The notes under the pieces: generated by a model | The model's input: the letters and a program-made list of their open reading frames with translations, nothing else | What the model was told of the DNA's origin: nothing | Databases searched by the model: none | Made by a program: the position numbers and the translations under genes | Assembly (NCBI GenBank): GCA_934254915.1 | Contig: CAKQMH010000008.1 | Span: 15,646-79,645, forward strand | Direction: 5' to 3' | Origin: an uncultured Alphaproteobacteria bacterium | Lineage (GTDB): Bacteria > Pseudomonadota > Alphaproteobacteria > RF32 > CAG-239 | DNA length: 64,000 nucleotides | Part shown: positions 25,220 through 33,863 of the stretch, in pieces | Layout of the letters: every line of letters begins with the position of its first letter | Numbering within the stretch: position 1 is the stretch's first letter

Positions 25220-25831
25220 CTATCTTGAGTAGAACTCGATAACCAGATTCGGTTCCATAACAGATGCATAAGGAACATCGTCATATTTAGGAACAAAACT
25301 GTATTTAGCAGTCAATTTCTTGTTATCTACTTCAAGGTAACCCGGAACATCACGAGAACCGGCTTCAACAGCAGCAATAACCATCGGCAGTTGTTTAGAT
25401 TTCTCGCGAACTTCAATAACATCGCCGGCTTTAGCCATGTAAGAAGGAATATTAACCTTTTTACCGTTTACGGTAACGTGACCGTGGTTTACAAACTGGC
25501 GGGCAGCAAAAATTGTCGGAACAAATTTTGCTTTATAAACAAGATTATCCAAACGAGATTCCAAAATACCGATAAGGTTTTCAGCAGCGTCACCGCTTCT
25601 TCTGATAGCTTCAACATAGTATTTGTGGAATTGTTTTTCAGAAACGTTACCATAGTAGGTTTTCAGTTTCTGTTTAGCAGATAATTGCTCACCGTAGTCA
25701 GTCGGTTTTTTGCGTCTTTGACCATGTTGACCCGGAGCATATTCTCTTTTGGCAACAGAGCTATTCGGATTTCCCCAAATTGTGCCATATTGGCGCTCTT
25801 TTTTCTTTTTAGCAGTAACGATACTTTTCAT
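25220..25831 (-). CDS. rpsD: 30S ribosomal protein S4
   Basis: 203 residues. S4 binds 16S rRNA early in 30S assembly. The block REYAPGQHGQRRKKPTDYG and the S4 RNA-binding domain (ESRLDNLVYKAKFVPTIFAARQFVNHGHVTVNGKKVNIPSY in three adjoining parts) are clear. It belongs to the type without the N-terminal zinc Cys cluster. It is a stand-alone gene, as in many Alphaproteobacteria, with promoter candidate, leader of about 105 bp and terminator. Confidence 0.98.
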   Translation of the reverse strand: MKSIVTAKKKKERQYGTIWGNPNSSVAKREYAPGQHGQRRKKPTDYGEQLSAKQKLKTYYGNVSEKQFHKYYVEAIRRSGDAAENLIGILESRLDNLVYKAKFVPTIFAARQFVNHGHVTVNGKKVNIPSYMAKAGDVIEVREKSKQLPMVIAAVEAGSRDVPGYLEVDNKKLTAKYSFVPKYDDVPYASVMEPNLVIEFYSR

Positions 25832-25935
25832 TAAACTTTTCCTTAAATTTTATGTTTAGATTATTGTCCCGATAGTTTTGGCTTATGTGTGCCAAACGAG
25901 GCAGTTAAGCTGCCTTCATTCTCGGAAGTGCTGAA

Positions 25936-25964
25936 AATCTATAACATAAATTACTTAAAATCAA
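25936..25964 (-). promoter_or_regulatory. Candidate promoter of rpsD
   Basis: Minus-strand TTGATT, 17-base spacer, TAGATT about 105 bp upstream of rpsD. The leader between contains a hairpin GGCAG-CTTAA-CTGCC (about 25900-25915) and a second GGC...GCC stem, which could be an S4 autoregulatory site, but no known motif was matched. Confidence 0.5.
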
Positions 25965-26045
25965 GCTTTTTTTTATTAAAAACTTAGGAAATATTTAAAC
26001 TTAATTTTCTATTGTAAAGGAAAATAAGGTAAGGAAAAGTATTTT

Positions 26046-27800
26046 ATGTCGTACGATCTATTGTTACAACAAGCGCTAAAACAGCATGAAAACGGCAATT
26101 GGAATGAGGCCGAACGGGTATACCGCCAAATTTTGGAAACGGCTCCCAATCAACCGGAAGTGCTTAATCTGCTGGGGTTAATTGCCCAAGCCAAAGGCGC
26201 TGATACGGAAGCGTGTGAGCTTTTTGCGCAGGCCATTCGCCAAAAAAACGATAATCCGGCATTTTATTATAATCTGGCATTTTCACTCAAAAATGACGGA
26301 AAGCTTCATGAGGCGTTAGATAACTTTCAAAAAGCCTTAAACTTAAAACCTGATATTAAAGAAGCTTATAATGAAACCGCCCTGCTCTATCAGCGGCTTG
26401 GTGATTTGGAAACTGCCCGCCGGTACTGGAAAACGGCATTAGATTTGGATTGCGAGTATGTCGAGGCCAAGGCTAATCTGGCAATGAGTTATGAAAATGA
26501 AGATTTGAACAAAGCTATTAGCGAATTGGAGAAAATTATTCAAAACTATCCGCAAGACGGACGCACGCTTTTTTATTTGTGTCAACTGTATATTAAAAAC
26601 AAAGACTATACAAAAGCTCAACAAGCGGCTATCGAGGCTAAAACCGCCGCTCCTTTTTCCGACGAAGTGCAAACGATTTTGGGACAATTGGCAGTGCGAG
26701 ATAATAAAAATGTGGAGGCACAGGCTTGTTTTGAACAGGCTTTGGCCGTTAATCCCCGCAATATTGCAGCGTTAAAAGGAAGAGCCGATGTTTGCTGTCG
26801 GCTTGGTAATTATGAACAAGCCGAAAAATATTATAAGAAAGCCTTGGAAAACGATAACACCGATTGGGAATTGCATAATAATTATGCGGAGATGTTGTGC
26901 CGCCAAAAAAGAACGGCAGAAGCCTTAGAAGAATATCGCCAAGCGGTTATTATTAATCCCAAATCGGCTGAAGTCAGCAATAATTTAGGAACTGTATTAA
27001 AAAGCTGCGGTGATTATGAGCAGGCTTTGGGATTGTTTTTTAATGCGATGAATCTTGATGAAAATTTGGAAGAAGCACAGATTAATGCCGTGGAAACATT
27101 GATATTGGTAGCTCAGAAAGATGCTGCTGATGCACAAAAAATCGTGGAAAACTGGTTGCGGCAAAAGCCGGATAATCTGTTCGCCCGCCACCTGCTCAAT
27201 TCGTTAAAAGGAGAAACAAGTGAAATTGATATTAAGTATAATCAGAGGTTGTTTGAACATTTTGCTGATTCCTACGAGCTGGTTGTTGCGAATTTGGACT
27301 ATCAAGCTCCGTTGGCTGTGGGAAGATTTGCAGGATCTCTTAAAACTACCATTGTGGATTTGGGGTGTGGTACGGGGTTGGTTGGTGAAATTGTTAAAAA
27401 TTCTGAGAATCATCTGACCGGAGTAGATATTTCGCCCAAAATGCTTGCAAAAGCTAAAGCAAAAGGTGTCTATGAAGAACTTGTTTGTGATGATGCTGTA
27501 AGCTTTTTACAGCATCATCCCGATTTTGATTGGGCAATAGCCGTTGATGTTTTGGGATATATCGGAGATCCCTCGCCGCTTTTTGCGGCCGCCGGCAAAG
27601 CCGATTTATTATTCACAACCGAAAATCTTGATGATGAAAACGGCTACAAACTTTTCCCTAACGGCAGATATAAACATTCACCTGGCTATATAACAGCTAA
27701 ATTGTCGGCTTGTGGCTTTAAGGTCGAAATGCAAAAAGTGGTATTGCGTAAAGAAAACGGTGTTCCGGTTCAAGGAACGATTTGGAAAGCTCGACACTAA
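26046..27800 (+). CDS. TPR-repeat protein with C-terminal SAM methyltransferase domain
   Basis: 584 residues. Residues 1 to about 385 are tandem tetratricopeptide repeats (A-x-x-L-x-P-x spacing every 34 residues, for example FYYNLAFSLKNDGKLHEALDNF). Residues about 400-584 form a class I methyltransferase: motif I VDLGCGTGLVGE, then LTGVDISPKMLAKAKAKG. Similar TPR-methyltransferase fusions occur in Alphaproteobacteria but the methyl acceptor is unknown. The TPR part likely binds the protein or glycan target. Cytoplasmic, no signal peptide; stands alone with its own terminator. Confidence 0.85.
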   Translation: MSYDLLLQQALKQHENGNWNEAERVYRQILETAPNQPEVLNLLGLIAQAKGADTEACELFAQAIRQKNDNPAFYYNLAFSLKNDGKLHEALDNFQKALNLKPDIKEAYNETALLYQRLGDLETARRYWKTALDLDCEYVEAKANLAMSYENEDLNKAISELEKIIQNYPQDGRTLFYLCQLYIKNKDYTKAQQAAIEAKTAAPFSDEVQTILGQLAVRDNKNVEAQACFEQALAVNPRNIAALKGRADVCCRLGNYEQAEKYYKKALENDNTDWELHNNYAEMLCRQKRTAEALEEYRQAVIINPKSAEVSNNLGTVLKSCGDYEQALGLFFNAMNLDENLEEAQINAVETLILVAQKDAADAQKIVENWLRQKPDNLFARHLLNSLKGETSEIDIKYNQRLFEHFADSYELVVANLDYQAPLAVGRFAGSLKTTIVDLGCGTGLVGEIVKNSENHLTGVDISPKMLAKAKAKGVYEELVCDDAVSFLQHHPDFDWAIAVDVLGYIGDPSPLFAAAGKADLLFTTENLDDENGYKLFPNGRYKHSPGYITAKLSACGFKVEMQKVVLRKENGVPVQGTIWKARH

Positions 27801-27812
27801 AAAATATTATAA

Positions 27813-27848
27813 GAAAACCGCCCCATTGGTTGAGGCGGTTTGTTTTTT
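27813..27848 (+). terminator. Terminator between TPR-methyltransferase and OMP genes
   Basis: AAACCGCC / GGCGGTTT stem with an 11-base loop, followed by TGTTTTTTAA; A tract on the left makes it plausible for both converging genes. Confidence 0.8.
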
Positions 27849-27864
27849 AAGTATTGGTGTTTAA

Positions 27865-28434
27865 TTAGAAAGTGTATCTTACACCGGCTGTAGCTTCCCA
27901 CATATTGTCGAGGTAGCTGGTGTTTACATAGTTATAACGTCCCATTACACGGGCAGAGAAATGATCGGTGAAGTTATATTGCGCACCAAGACCAAAACGA
28001 TAGCCCAAGTGGTCTTTATCATATTTGCCGGCGGACAAACCTTTAACCGTCAGGTTGTAATTGCCCAAACCGATTGAAGCCAACAAATCAACTTTATCAG
28101 CGCAATCCATCGGCAAATAGCCGTACAAATCCAAACCGTAAGAATGGAATTTTGACTTAGCGGTTACGGTCGAGGTCAAATCTTTTTTACGATGTCCTGA
28201 CAGTTGATAATAAGCTTCCAAGCCGGCATATTTGCCCAAACGAGTACCAACGTTAACGGCGCCGGAATTATAGGCCTTTTTCAAAGAATTAGCATCACCT
28301 TTGAAATCAGCATTGTCATAGATATAATCCATACCGACATAAGGTTCGATTTCGTGACCGAACATCTGTTGGGCATTGGCTTGAGTGGAAAATAAAACGC
28401 AGGCTGCTCCTGCTAACAATAAAGCTTTATTCAT
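27865..28434 (-). CDS. Small outer-membrane beta-barrel protein
   Basis: 189 residues. Signal peptide MNKALLLAGAACVLFSTQANA ends in an AxA cleavage site. The mature part alternates amphipathic strands (YVGMDYIYD, VGTRLGKYAGLEAYYQLSG, SYGLDLYGYLPM, LGYRFGLGAQYNFTDHFSARVMGRYNYV) and ends in Phe after GVRYT, the C-terminal signature for outer-membrane insertion. This is an 8-stranded OmpA/OmpX-like barrel; function not deducible. ATG 28434 is chosen because GGAG lies nine bases upstream, rather than the ATG at 28449 that sits on that site. Confidence 0.85.
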   Translation of the reverse strand: MNKALLLAGAACVLFSTQANAQQMFGHEIEPYVGMDYIYDNADFKGDANSLKKAYNSGAVNVGTRLGKYAGLEAYYQLSGHRKKDLTSTVTAKSKFHSYGLDLYGYLPMDCADKVDLLASIGLGNYNLTVKGLSAGKYDKDHLGYRFGLGAQYNFTDHFSARVMGRYNYVNTSYLDNMWEATAGVRYTF

Positions 28435-28654
28435 TTTTATAAACTCCATATTATAAATAAGTTTTACATTAAGTAGTCCATATTTATAGTCCTAGGAGAG
28501 TTGTAACTTTGATTTAATCAATGTTACGTTAAATACAATAGTCCGATTTATTTTTTTTGCAACTTTTATTTTTATTATAATATTTTATTTAATTTGTTTT
28601 TTGTTAACACCTTATATTTATAATATTAGAAATTTCAAAAACAAGGAGTTAGGT

Positions 28655-29296
28655 ATGAGTTTTTGTTATCCGGATAAATCTTGTCACAAATGCGAGCGTT
28701 TAATTGAATTTCGCCGCCAAAATGAGCTGAAATACCCGACTTATTACAATGGGCCAGTTCCGCCTTTCGGCTCGTTAGATGCGGAAGTATTAATTGTCGG
28801 GCTGGCGCCGGGGTTAAACGGAGCTAACCAAACCGCCCGCCCTTTTACCAATGATTATGCCGGTGATGTTCTCTATCCGATACTAAAAGAATTCGGATTA
28901 GCCAAGGGAGAATACAAAAAACGCAAAGATGACGGTTTTGAGCTGGTAAATGTAAGAGTTACCAATTCGGTCCGCTGTGTTCCGCCACAAAATAAGGTTA
29001 CCGGTGATGAAGTGAAAAATTGCGGCACTTACTTAATTGATGAAATTAAAGCAATGCCTAATTTGAAAATCATATTAACCTTAGGCAGTGTGGCTCATAG
29101 TGCAGTTTTAGGCGTTTTAGGCTATAAAAAAGCGGCTTTTAAATTTGCGCATAATGCGGTTCATAAACTGGAAAAGCACAATTTATTGATGGTTAATTCT
29201 TACCATACCTCACGTTATAATATAAATACCGGTGTGTTGACCGAAGATATGTTCAGAGATGTTATTAAAAAGATAAAACAACATTTAAAATATTGA
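28655..29296 (+). CDS. Uracil-DNA glycosylase, family 5 (UdgB type)
   Basis: 213 residues. The motif GLAPGLNGANQTARPFTNDYAG matches the family 5 active-site block, in which the usual catalytic Asp/Asn of other UDGs is replaced, split here as GLAPGLNGANQ and TARPFTNDYAG. The late motif SYHTSRYNINTG corresponds to the HPSxxNxxTG leucine-loop block. Cys4, Cys10 and Cys13 near the start and Cys residues in SVRCVPP and VKNCG probably bind a 4Fe-4S cluster. It removes uracil and other deaminated bases from DNA. ATG 28655 is taken because AAGGAG lies upstream; earlier frame is AT-rich leader. Confidence 0.88.
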   Translation: MSFCYPDKSCHKCERLIEFRRQNELKYPTYYNGPVPPFGSLDAEVLIVGLAPGLNGANQTARPFTNDYAGDVLYPILKEFGLAKGEYKKRKDDGFELVNVRVTNSVRCVPPQNKVTGDEVKNCGTYLIDEIKAMPNLKIILTLGSVAHSAVLGVLGYKKAAFKFAHNAVHKLEKHNLLMVNSYHTSRYNINTGVLTEDMFRDVIKKIKQHLKY

Positions 29297-29361
29297 CAAA
29301 AAAATGGTTTTTGACTAAAGTCAGCTTATAAACTAAATTATTAATATAAAACTATGTATCA

Positions 29362-29739
29362 ATGGAACAAGATCTGCAGAAAGTGTTTTACGCTTATGGA
29401 CCGCATTGCTGTCTGAAGTGTGACCGAGAGACTGATAATTTTGCAGCAACCGTGAAAGCCGCTTATAATGAAGGTTATGGCTTTATCGTCCGTTATGAAG
29501 GCAGTCTGAAAAAAAGAGTTATCATGGCTTGGGACTGTAAGTTCACGGATTACCATGGTGCAGCAGAATATTTTCCGCCATCCAGTGTTGATCGACTGTT
29601 TATGAAAGCCTATTACGACCATGGTTACAGATTGTTCGTAGTAGCACCCACTCCCGATGGAATTAATATCTTTCCGTTTAGTGAGTTTGGGCGTCTGGAA
29701 ATGATTCCGGCAAAAGTGTTACAACAAATTGTTGGCTAA
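29362..29739 (+). CDS. Unknown small protein
   Basis: 125 residues, no signal peptide or membrane segment. A CCLKC cluster lies near residue 16 and two aromatic-rich beta-like stretches follow (YGFIVRYEGSLKKRVIMAW; YRLFVVAPTPDGINIF). No family recognised. It has no obvious ribosome site, but the frame is well filled and followed by a strong terminator, so I regard it as probably real. Confidence 0.5.
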   Translation: MEQDLQKVFYAYGPHCCLKCDRETDNFAATVKAAYNEGYGFIVRYEGSLKKRVIMAWDCKFTDYHGAAEYFPPSSVDRLFMKAYYDHGYRLFVVAPTPDGINIFPFSEFGRLEMIPAKVLQQIVG

Positions 29740-29750
29740 TGAGAGATTAA

Positions 29751-29780
29751 AGGCTGATGTTAATCATCAGCCTTTTTTTG
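29751..29780 (+). terminator. Terminator after the unknown gene
   Basis: AGGCTGATG / CATCAGCCT stem with loop TTAAT and seven T's. It lies between converging genes and could also serve the rnf operon. Confidence 0.85.
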
Positions 29781-29784
29781 CGTT

Positions 29785-30360
29785 TTAATTACTGATACCG
29801 GCAAACCCCATAAATGCCATTGACAGAAGGCCGGCACTGATAAGGGCAATCGGCACACCTTTAAGCGCTGACGGCAGTTTGGTACTGCTCAGACGTTCTC
29901 TGATACCGGCAAAGATAATAATCGCCAAAGTGAAGCCGATAGAACTGGCTACGGCATAGCATACACCAGCGGCCAATGTATAGTTTTTTTGCACACAAAG
30001 AATCGCCACACCCAAAACCGCGCAATTGGTGGTGATTAACGGCAAAAATATTCCCAAAGCCTGATATAGCAAAGGAGAGACTTTTTTTAGAATCATTTCT
30101 ACCATTTGTACTAAAGAAGCAATAACCAATATAAAGGTTAAGGTAGTCATATAGGCCAGATTATACGGCTGCAGAAAACTATAATAAATCAGATAGGTTA
30201 CAATGGTTGAGAGGGTAATAACAAACATTACCGCAATTCCCATGCCAGCGGCCGTCGAGATTTTTTTCGAAACACCTAAAAACGGGCAAATTCCTAAGAA
30301 TTGCGATAAAATTATGTTGTTGACGAAAATCGCCGATATAAAAATCATAAAATAAGCCAT
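29785..30360 (-). CDS. rnfA: Rnf electron transport complex subunit A
   Basis: 191-residue integral membrane protein with six hydrophobic segments, homologous to RnfE and Nqr subunits. The GICPFLGVSK block near residue 24 and NCAVLGVAIL near 110 contain the membrane Cys residues that hold a shared iron-sulfur cluster with RnfE. It is the last gene of the operon, 1 bp after rnfE. The Rnf complex couples ferredoxin:NAD electron transfer to Na+ or H+ pumping across the inner membrane. Confidence 0.95.
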   Translation of the reverse strand: MAYFMIFISAIFVNNIILSQFLGICPFLGVSKKISTAAGMGIAVMFVITLSTIVTYLIYYSFLQPYNLAYMTTLTFILVIASLVQMVEMILKKVSPLLYQALGIFLPLITTNCAVLGVAILCVQKNYTLAAGVCYAVASSIGFTLAIIIFAGIRERLSSTKLPSALKGVPIALISAGLLSMAFMGFAGISN

Positions 30361-30361
30361 T

Positions 30362-30958
30362 TTACTTTACTCCTCGAAGGCGATTGACACAGATTATAAG
30401 TCCGGCCAAAGCTAAGAATGCTCCAGGCGGCATAATAAACAACAGAATCGTACTGCTGCCTTCTGGCAATAGCGGATAGTCAAATATTGCCCCTGCTCCC
30501 AAAATTTCGCGTACCGAACCAAGCAAGGTAAGAGCCAGCGTAAAACCTATACCCATACCGACAGCATCTAAAATCGACTGCCAGACATTGTTTTTGGATG
30601 CAAAGGCTTCCGCCCTTCCTAAAATAATGCAGTTGACCACGATTAAGGGAATATAAATGCCTAATGCACCGTGCAGAGTTGGCAGATATGCCGCCATTAA
30701 CATTTCAATAACTGTGACGATACAGGCTATAATGACAATATATGACGGAATGCGAACTGATGAGGGAATAAGGTTTTTGACCAAAGAAATGGCCGTGTTC
30801 GAAAGAATAAGCACAAACAATGTTGCCAGTCCCATTCCCAAACCGTTAAGTGCCGATGTGGTAACACCAAGTGTCGGACACATTCCCAAAAGCATCACAA
30901 AAGTAGGATTCTCGCGAATAATGCCTCGGGTTAAATTAGTTAAACTGGTATTATTCAT
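30362..30958 (-). CDS. rnfE: Rnf electron transport complex subunit E
   Basis: 198 residues, six membrane segments, paralogue of RnfA. The LGMCPTLGVTTS block and NCIILGRAEAF block carry the paired Cys residues. It lies 3 bp after rnfG and 1 bp before rnfA. Confidence 0.95.
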   Translation of the reverse strand: MNNTSLTNLTRGIIRENPTFVMLLGMCPTLGVTTSALNGLGMGLATLFVLILSNTAISLVKNLIPSSVRIPSYIVIIACIVTVIEMLMAAYLPTLHGALGIYIPLIVVNCIILGRAEAFASKNNVWQSILDAVGMGIGFTLALTLLGSVREILGAGAIFDYPLLPEGSSTILLFIMPPGAFLALAGLIICVNRLRGVK

Positions 30959-30961
30959 AGC

Positions 30962-31546
30962 TTAATTCCCCGTAGAATTAAAATTGTTATAGGCGTCCCA
31001 AGCTCGATTGATGGCATCAAGCACGGCTCGAGAGCTGATTGTTGCGGCGGTAACGGCGTCGACATCTCCTCCGTCCTGACGCACTTTCAAAATCTTTTTT
31101 TGCGGATTAAATCCGTCAAACTGTTGTTTGAAATTGTGGTCATTGATTTTGCTGCCCAAACCCGGAGTTTCATGATTGGAAGTAACCACATAATTTTTGA
31201 TTGCACCGTCAATATAAAAGCCCACAATCATTTCGATGCGCCCGCCAAAACCGGCGTTAGAATAAGTTTTAACCGCAAAAGAATTTATAATGCCGTCTTT
31301 GCGCGCCGGAAAAAACTCCAATTTATGTTTTTTGTCAGAGGTGGTGATAATCATCTTTTCGGCAAACGGGTTGTTGTCAAAATCACTTACCACAGCAGCA
31401 ATCGCGGCCAGTTCGTTTGCTTTTTGGGCATCGGCAATCGGCTTCTTGGTAAAATTTTCGACTTCTCCCAAAATGAAAGCTGAGGCTACAGCGATAGTTA
31501 CCAGAGTGATAATCATTGCCAACAGCTGTTTATAATTGCTTTTCAT
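30962..31546 (-). CDS. rnfG: Rnf electron transport complex subunit G
   Basis: About 194 residues with one N-terminal membrane helix and a periplasmic FMN-binding domain. The covalent FMN site should be the Thr in DAVTAATISS near the C-terminus; the usual S/T-G-A-T motif has Ala in place of Gly. ApbE, which attaches FMN, is encoded in the same operon. ATG 31546 is used (1 bp after rnfD, AAGGA upstream) rather than an in-frame start inside rnfD. Confidence 0.92.
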   Translation of the reverse strand: MKSNYKQLLAMIITLVTIAVASAFILGEVENFTKKPIADAQKANELAAIAAVVSDFDNNPFAEKMIITTSDKKHKLEFFPARKDGIINSFAVKTYSNAGFGGRIEMIVGFYIDGAIKNYVVTSNHETPGLGSKINDHNFKQQFDGFNPQKKILKVRQDGGDVDAVTAATISSRAVLDAINRAWDAYNNFNSTGN

Positions 31547-31547
31547 C

Positions 31548-32537
31548 TTAATGTCCTTTACCGAAAACCCGAGGTTGGGAATATTTGTCAATCAACGGAA
31601 CAAAGGCATTCATTATCAAAATGGCAAATGAAACGCCTTCGGGATATGCACTGTATAAGCGGATAACTACTGTCAAAACACCACAGCCGACAGCAAAAAG
31701 GATTTGTCCGTTTTTAGTCATCGGCGAAGTTGTATAATCGGTTGCCATAAAAACAGCACCCAACATCAAGCCGCCCGATAATATATGCGTCAACGGGTCA
31801 TAGCGGACATCACCGGTTGTCAGCCACATTACAGCGGTCAGCAAAAACACCGTGCTGATATAATAGACCGGAATATGCCATTTGATAACGCGGCGATAAA
31901 GCAAATAAGCAAAGCCAAGCAACAAAGCAAAAGCAGATACTTCACCGATACAACCACCGGTATTACCAAAGAACATTTGCCAATATCCGGGCAATTCATC
32001 AATTATGCCGCCCAAAGACGTGGCTGAGGTCTGTGCATCAATATGTTTAAGAATTGAGAGCGGAGTGGCGGCAGTTTGAATGTCGGTGTTAAGAAAATTC
32101 AAAACCTGCGGCCGCGGCCACATTGTCATTTGTACCGGAAACGATATAAACAGGAAAACACGTCCGACCAAAGCCGGATTGAAAATGTTTTTACCCAAGC
32201 CGCCATAACATAGTTTAGCGACAATGACAGCCATAAAACAGCCGATTAAAATCATCAATACCGGCATTGAACTCGGTAAATTAAAAGCCAATAGTAAACC
32301 GGTAATAACAGCTGAAAAGTCACGAGTTGTATTAGTGGTTTTGAGCCAATATTTGCAAGCCAGATATTCAAACAATACACATCCAGCCACCGAAGTGAGC
32401 ATTACTTTTAACGCGCCGATGCCAAAAATCAGAACGGCGGCTAAAGCAGCAGGAAGCAAAGCAATAACTACATCTAACATCAGACTGCGTGTATCGCGCC
32501 GGGTTTGCAAATGCGGAGCAGTAGAAATTTTCAGCAT
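31548..32537 (-). CDS. rnfD: Rnf electron transport complex subunit D
   Basis: 329-residue membrane protein with about nine hydrophobic segments, related to NqrB. The flavin-attachment site is probably the second Thr in DIQTAATPL near residue 160. It forms the membrane ion-conducting part with RnfE/A. Three bp after rnfC, one bp before rnfG. Confidence 0.94.
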   Translation of the reverse strand: MLKISTAPHLQTRRDTRSLMLDVVIALLPAALAAVLIFGIGALKVMLTSVAGCVLFEYLACKYWLKTTNTTRDFSAVITGLLLAFNLPSSMPVLMILIGCFMAVIVAKLCYGGLGKNIFNPALVGRVFLFISFPVQMTMWPRPQVLNFLNTDIQTAATPLSILKHIDAQTSATSLGGIIDELPGYWQMFFGNTGGCIGEVSAFALLLGFAYLLYRRVIKWHIPVYYISTVFLLTAVMWLTTGDVRYDPLTHILSGGLMLGAVFMATDYTTSPMTKNGQILFAVGCGVLTVVIRLYSAYPEGVSFAILIMNAFVPLIDKYSQPRVFGKGH

Positions 32538-32540
32538 TTT

Positions 32541-33863
32541 TTATTTTTTCCTTTTTAGTTCAAATTTGGCCAGTTTGCAGTAGTCCAGTAAAGGAATATG
32601 CTGCGGACAAGTATAAGCACAGCAACCGCATTCAATGCAGTTCAACACATCGGTATTTTTTAACTCATCAAAAATATTGCCGGTTATTAAATTGCCGATA
32701 AGGTACGGGCGCAACCCCATAGGACAGGCCTCGACGCATTTACCGCAACGGATACAATCTTCACTGACAGATTTATGCGAAAGTTCATCTGATAAAAGCA
32801 AAATTCCGGATGTCAGCTTTGTAATCGGAGCGTCCAGATTAAAAGCCGACGTCCCCATCATCGGACCACCGAAAATCACTTGTGCGGTTTGCGGGGTTAA
32901 ACCGCCGCTGGCGGCAATCAAAAAAGATGCCGGCGTCCCTACTCGGACACGGTAATTGGCCGGATGGACACATTCATCACCGCTGACGGTGACAATTCGT
33001 TCAAACAACGGCTTGTTTTTCATTACGGCTTCATAAATAGCGAATACCGTTCCGACATTTTGAACAATACAACCGGTATCAACCGGAAGTTTGCCGGCCG
33101 GAACTTCTTTGCCGGTAATAGCATAAATAAGCTGTTTTTCGCCGCCTTGCGGATATTTGGTGGCGCAAACCTGAACATTTACTCCGACATAAAGTTTGGT
33201 AATCCGGCGCAGTGTTTCAATGGCTTCTGGTTTGTTTTCATCAATTGCGATAATGGCGTTTTGAATACCTAAGGCCTTGTTGATGATTTTAGCCCCGATA
33301 ACTATTTGTTCGGCTTTTTCGACCATAAGACGGTCATCGGCTGTTAAGAACGGTTCACATTCAATACCGTTGATAATCAATAAATCTACTTTTTTATTGT
33401 CGGGAACAGTGGTCTTAATCGGGGTCGGATAACCGGCGCCTCCCATACCGACAATACCGGCAGAACGGATTTTGGCAACGATTTCTTCAGCAGTGTATGG
33501 TATTTCTTTAATGATATCCGGTGATGTATCAATTAAAGAATCATATTCATCGCCTTCGACTTTAATGGTTATCATTTGTTCATAATAACCGAATTCACCC
33601 TCTTGCAGTTCAATTTTGACAACTTCACCGGATACAGATGAATGAACATCAGCCGAAACAATACCGTCGGCATCAGCCAATAAGGTTCCGACTTTCACTT
33701 TGTCGCCTTTTTGCACCATGATTTTGGCCGGCGCACCAATATGTTGGCGGACGGGGATATAAACAAATTCCGGCAAGCCGGCATCAATAATCGGAGAATC
33801 GGTGGTGATTTTATGCTTATCGGGATGTATTCCGCCCATAGCAAAGGTTTTTAATTTAGCCAT
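32541..33863 (-). CDS. rnfC: Rnf electron transport complex subunit C
   Basis: 440 residues. Peripheral NADH/flavin-binding subunit: an N-terminal beta-sandwich start GGIHPDKHK, the glycine-rich GMGGAGYPTPIK nucleotide site, and GGEKQLIYAITG. Near the end two ferredoxin clusters CIRCGKCVEACPMGL and CIECGCCAYTCPQHIP bind 4Fe-4S centres. ATG 33863 is preferred (GGAG nine bases upstream, MAKLKTFAMGGIHP start) and overlaps rnfB by eight bases; the longer frame extends into rnfB. Confidence 0.95.
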   Translation of the reverse strand: MAKLKTFAMGGIHPDKHKITTDSPIIDAGLPEFVYIPVRQHIGAPAKIMVQKGDKVKVGTLLADADGIVSADVHSSVSGEVVKIELQEGEFGYYEQMITIKVEGDEYDSLIDTSPDIIKEIPYTAEEIVAKIRSAGIVGMGGAGYPTPIKTTVPDNKKVDLLIINGIECEPFLTADDRLMVEKAEQIVIGAKIINKALGIQNAIIAIDENKPEAIETLRRITKLYVGVNVQVCATKYPQGGEKQLIYAITGKEVPAGKLPVDTGCIVQNVGTVFAIYEAVMKNKPLFERIVTVSGDECVHPANYRVRVGTPASFLIAASGGLTPQTAQVIFGGPMMGTSAFNLDAPITKLTSGILLLSDELSHKSVSEDCIRCGKCVEACPMGLRPYLIGNLITGNIFDELKNTDVLNCIECGCCAYTCPQHIPLLDYCKLAKFELKRKK

